Part shown: positions 62,601 to 64,000 of the stretch, in pieces
Layout: every line of letters begins with the position of its first letter
Numbering within the stretch: the stretch's first letter is position 1
Notes under the pieces: generated by a model
Told to the model about the DNA's origin: nothing
The model's input: the letters and a program-made list of their open reading frames with translations, nothing else
Database searches by the model: none
Made by a program: the position numbers and the translations under genes
NCBI GenBank assembly: GCA_942492065.1
Contig: CALODV010000005.1
Location: forward strand, 1 to 64,000
Length of the DNA stretch: 64,000 nt
From: G963665815 sp942492065
GTDB lineage: Bacteria; Cloacimonadota; Cloacimonadia; Cloacimonadales; JAIOQZ01
Reading direction: 5' to 3'

Positions 62601-63441
62601 TTTTATAAGAAATCGAGTTAAATCTCAGCAAATAGAAAGCTTGAAAGAAAATCTGTATTATTTAAAATTTCATAATAATAGTGAAGATTATACAATTTCA
62701 TTAGAAAAAGGAGTTAAAAATTCTTTTATTGAGCTAGATTTTTCTGCAATGGTAAATATCTATTTGAGTATATCTCAAAAAATAATTGCTTTACATCCAA
62801 AGCAATCAGAAACTAAGAAAATACAATTAGAAAAAAGTTTCTCTAAACTCAAAGACGAAGTTAAATCCAATTTTAATAACAGTTCTAAGAACATGTTGGG
62901 AAAGGATTTTAGTGATATATTTGAAGACGAAGTTAAATCCAAATTTAATAACAGTTTTAAGAACATGTTGGGAAAGGATTTTGATGATATAGTTGAAGAT
63001 GTAAGACATATATTTGACAGAGAAATTATACATAATTCTTCTAATAAAGTTTTTGACAAGTTTGGGCAGACATATAAAAATAAATTAGAAAATTTAAGTC
63101 ATATCCTTAACAGTGAAATCCGTCATGTATTTGATAAACAGTTCAGTCACACGTTTGATGGAGAATTTATGGAGATGCTTCATATAGATTATATACACAT
63201 GTTAAAAAATTTATATCAAAGATCTGATCACTTTTTATTTAGAGTATCAGATGATAATTACAATATGCTTGTATATCTAATACTTTCGAGTTTAATAAAT
63301 TCATCTAAACATGGGGTAGGAAGACATTATGTAATAGAACAAATCTTTGGATTGTTTCTTGTCTGGTATGAATTATTGATTAGAAAACTGACAGTAGAGG
63401 AAGCTATGGATTTCAAAGTTGTATTAAAACATCTTGAATAA
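59650..63441 (+). CDS. Calcineurin-like phosphoesterase fused to an Hsp90-like (GHKL) ATPase
   Basis: The 1263-residue protein starts at an ATG with AAGGAG upstream. The first ~300 residues are a metallophosphoesterase: LSDIHIG (about 8), VITGDIFDG (about 46), PGNHDL (about 87), FHHHFYPF (about 218) and LHGHKHIPI (about 257), the full two-metal site of SbcD-like enzymes. After a helical linker, residues about 615-810 are a GHKL ATPase like HtpG: YKEKEVFIRELIQNSLDAI with the N-box, VDNGIGMD (Asp about 685), and SNFGIGFLSAF. An Hsp90-middle-like segment follows, with NLDVAREKI. The C-terminus is coiled and has two 24-residue tandem repeats. Both domains are found in bacterial conflict proteins; antiviral defence is inferred. 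The gene is AT-rich. Confidence 0.85.
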   Translation: MPKLSVLHLSDIHIGNNIYETAENIAIPVIEALENHDKEINCVVITGDIFDGKSENPDKGKRIALGLLNYLKNELCLKVSDFVIIPGNHDLIREDTKANFENYIDLLKSFYGNDHYDELINSEFLFTTRVYKDKKVAIVGLNSCMIEPSKLEKKDIKWMNKLPNLDNSMQNKILEALEDEKRNEWDDYGCIEKKQLRASFKSLESQIDDLFDYTIVACFHHHFYPFPEIYNKYGDSSIIRNFTDVIEKFQQKNVKIVLHGHKHIPIIRPVTNYRYLSDPESIFYVFSAGSLGKKGIVNRSFQQIDVHSPDQNRKADVCRFNYKLEQLQSPEEFRIPPQKQYEQNAYVELLNILKEEYFDEYKKYNTEVYESDNISHQFNIDDIIKNISITITQFDTIKKDLESSVEKIKILLFSIHYRINYLSYKVNKNNSRGKILATLKEKYSLLFKDKLYENLVIKLLESDRNKHFEKVYDDLMTKHHKFRNYTAYITLAIFFTDLYLTFSRYGELYYTNERIKHNVNIKLEDDTFHENIPVSTIKITSDVDRRLATIHFKCKNPTVHKIAVLIVKDFEKRINKIEESFKQLGLKIYYLIPKIIKDNYDLDNFNFKAYIPTLLPLLTGDNLYKEKEVFIRELIQNSLDAILLREDILRKKGLALSESQKEIRIIIGKSKNPQTGKERKYLKIVDNGIGMDAFRIERYFTSIGRSFYVSDEFDELQKNEEIDYKPISNFGIGFLSAFMICKEIEVITKSYEEGVPGLVIHIPNYDGCFFIKKDENSKLEPGTTITLYEDERKFLKPDKIIDYIKNTFIDFQLTIKIENKIDNTEETIEAFSIRRNKFPILFCPIENHKIKEISWSEEIKDYSFKDKYNYGIMLEFDKDVIMLQLSRGRTIRNSYLNSGILLSDSYIKQLNFSETEYSRLYYNFPSSYLNLDVAREKILSVNSNAISKKKIFKALAKQSIELLVDINTSCKTYPIALLNNIARFFIRNRVKSQQIESLKENLYYLKFHNNSEDYTISLEKGVKNSFIELDFSAMVNIYLSISQKIIALHPKQSETKKIQLEKSFSKLKDEVKSNFNNSSKNMLGKDFSDIFEDEVKSKFNNSFKNMLGKDFDDIVEDVRHIFDREIIHNSSNKVFDKFGQTYKNKLENLSHILNSEIRHVFDKQFSHTFDGEFMEMLHIDYIHMLKNLYQRSDHFLFRVSDDNYNMLVYLILSSLINSSKHGVGRHYVIEQIFGLFLVWYELLIRKLTVEEAMDFKVVLKHLE
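62854..62997 (+). repeat. In-frame 72-base tandem repeat in the fusion gene
   Basis: Two adjacent copies (62854-62925 and 62926-62997) encode 24-residue units starting DEVKS and sharing NNS, KNMLGKDF and DI. They differ at five residues. Downstream text (DVRHIFDRE, HVFDKQFSH) suggests further decayed copies of a coiled-coil repeat. Confidence 0.85.
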
Positions 63442-63453
63442 ATGTTACTCTTC

Positions 63454-63487
63454 AAAAAAAACAGGCCGTCGAATCATCGACAGCCTG
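63454..63487 (-). terminator. Terminator for the oxidoreductase gene
   Basis: On the minus strand the 11-bp stem CAGGCTGTCGA / TCGACGGCCTG (one T-G pair) with loop TGAT is followed by a run of eight Ts (63454-63461). It sits 27 bases after the stop of the partial gene at the window end and 12 bases after the fusion gene, which converges on it. Confidence 0.85.
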
Positions 63488-63513
63488 CTTCATATATCTT
63501 TTAGTTTAGTATT

Positions 63514-64000
63514 TTATTCTTTTGTAAGCTTTCTCAGGTTTTCTATCATCTCGGTTTTAAGGAGATTTACAGGTATTACCTGATCAGATACTTCCTTAAC
63601 CTGTTCAAGCTCATCAATCAGTTTCGGTTTGTTTACACAACAACAGCACTGGTGATGATACAGAACTTTCGCTTGCTCTGCCCAGTATTCTTCTGTGTTA
63701 ACAGCGTCTTCCAGAATACCTGCGTTACGGAACATATTGATTGTGTTCAGCATAATCGGTGATTTCTTAGGATTGCTGTAAGAAACAAGTCGGCAGTCAT
63801 CGGAAATTGCTGTACCTGTGATTTCCAGGTATGAAGCCTGAGGAACTGCCATGTCTGCATCAACACTATTATGCGTGTTAACCTGCATAACAAATCCGGA
63901 GTTCTTGATAGCTTTCCACTGCTCATCTGTCGGTGTTTCTCCATACAGAATTACAAAATCAGCTTTTTCAGCAGGAACAGCTTCCACGCCTCTTCTTAAG
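63514..64000 (-). CDS. C-terminal part of a NuoG / molybdopterin oxidoreductase-type protein (partial)
   Basis: The frame is open to the window end, so the N-terminus is missing; a GTG at 63987 is only internal. The visible ~160 residues include ADFVILYGETPT, VMQVNTHNSVDADMAVPQASYLEITGT and SDDCRLVSYSNPKKSP. They follow the pattern of the molybdopterin-oxidoreductase / NuoG domain in which VVLPxxxxxExxGTxxxxxGRxQ occurs near the end. A four-Cys run (QCCCCVN) near residue 112 is unusual and might bind a metal or cluster. The protein could be a subunit of a hydrogenase, formate dehydrogenase or NADH dehydrogenase, and the window cannot decide. Confidence 0.6.
   Translation of the reverse strand, partial: LRRGVEAVPAEKADFVILYGETPTDEQWKAIKNSGFVMQVNTHNSVDADMAVPQASYLEITGTAISDDCRLVSYSNPKKSPIMLNTINMFRNAGILEDAVNTEEYWAEQAKVLYHHQCCCCVNKPKLIDELEQVKEVSDQVIPVNLLKTEMIENLRKLTKE

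Noticed and set aside
38457..63441. SIR2 gene and phosphoesterase-ATPase gene as parts of one system
   Set aside because: They are 17 kb apart with many unrelated genes between; nothing links them beyond both looking defence-like.
1..64000. Canonical sigma-70 promoters
   Set aside because: Several TTGACA boxes occur (4899, 23252, 38398, 42073, 42854, 59570), but none has a convincing TATAAT at 16-18 bases, so none is listed as a promoter.
1..64000. CRISPR arrays, retrons, insertion sequences, integrases
   Set aside because: No regularly spaced repeats, reverse transcriptase or transposase motif was seen on either strand.

Overview
The window looks like a low-GC Gram-negative chromosome from the FCB side of the bacterial tree, most like Candidatus Cloacimonadota or a close relative such as Delongbacteria. 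This is inferred from gene content, not from a marker-gene tree. The evidence is an outer-membrane assembly factor (LptD-like), a TonB receptor, many lipoproteins with an lnt gene, heptose phosphatase gmhB, C-terminal sorting domains of the YPNPFNP / GVYFYKV type found in secreted proteins of this group, and a biotin-dependent decarboxylase/carboxyltransferase pair typical of fermenters that handle propionate and oxaloacetate. No rRNA, CRISPR array, transposase or phage gene was seen.

Layout. 1-7.9 kb (+): tail of a barrel-like protein, TPR lipoprotein, small membrane protein, DUF58 protein, secreted endonuclease I-type lipoprotein, an LptD-like gene that appears frameshifted, and gmhB. 7.9-11.4 kb (-): CDF metal transporter, mltG, ruvX and two related lipoproteins. 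11.5-13.9 kb (+): a tiny gene with its own terminator, a membrane-anchored helical-toroid-like protein and an acetate/succinate transporter. 14-23.2 kb (-): a long tightly packed run from a sorting-domain protein through a degenerate CheA-like protein, a lipoprotein, a flippase, a UvrC-like remnant, purC, a CheY-like regulator and a peptidase. 23.3-27.8 kb (+): paired secreted proteins, a folded palindromic element, an orphan sorting domain and a beta-helix protein lying between two ~340 bp direct repeats. 27.9-34.4 kb (-): nadC leader, nadC, zinc-ribbon gene, RNase P RNA, recJ, a lipoprotein, lnt and a merR gene in one run. 34.7-38.4 kb: comM/yifB, two small YGW-motif paralogues and an ABC substrate-binding protein. 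38.5-42.0 kb: a 1195-residue SIR2-type protein, probably antiviral. 42.1-44.8 kb: Ig-like lipoprotein, then arsR, an ArsP-type permease and an AhpD-like protein with paired ArsR operator palindromes. 44.9-45.8 kb: repeat-rich spacer with tRNA-Val. 45.9-49.6 kb (-): carboxylase/decarboxylase operon. 49.8-55.2 kb (-): TonB receptor, partner lipoprotein and ATP-grasp enzyme. 55.3-59.2 kb: Ppx/GppA protein, a CxxC membrane protein, two thioredoxins with CcdA, and an exported protein. 59.65-63.4 kb: a 1263-residue fusion of a calcineurin-like phosphoesterase with an Hsp90-like ATPase. 63.5-64 kb: the end of a NuoG/molybdopterin-type oxidoreductase.

The strongest candidate for an undescribed system is the phosphoesterase-Hsp90-like ATPase fusion at 59650-63441. 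Second is the SIR2 protein at 38457-42044 with the small YGW protein encoded just upstream. Other unusual items are the degenerate CheA, the UvrC-like remnant, the nadC leader with a 15-residue ORF and terminator, and the three-way-junction palindrome at 24633-24689. All functional calls come from reading motifs by eye; no database search was run.
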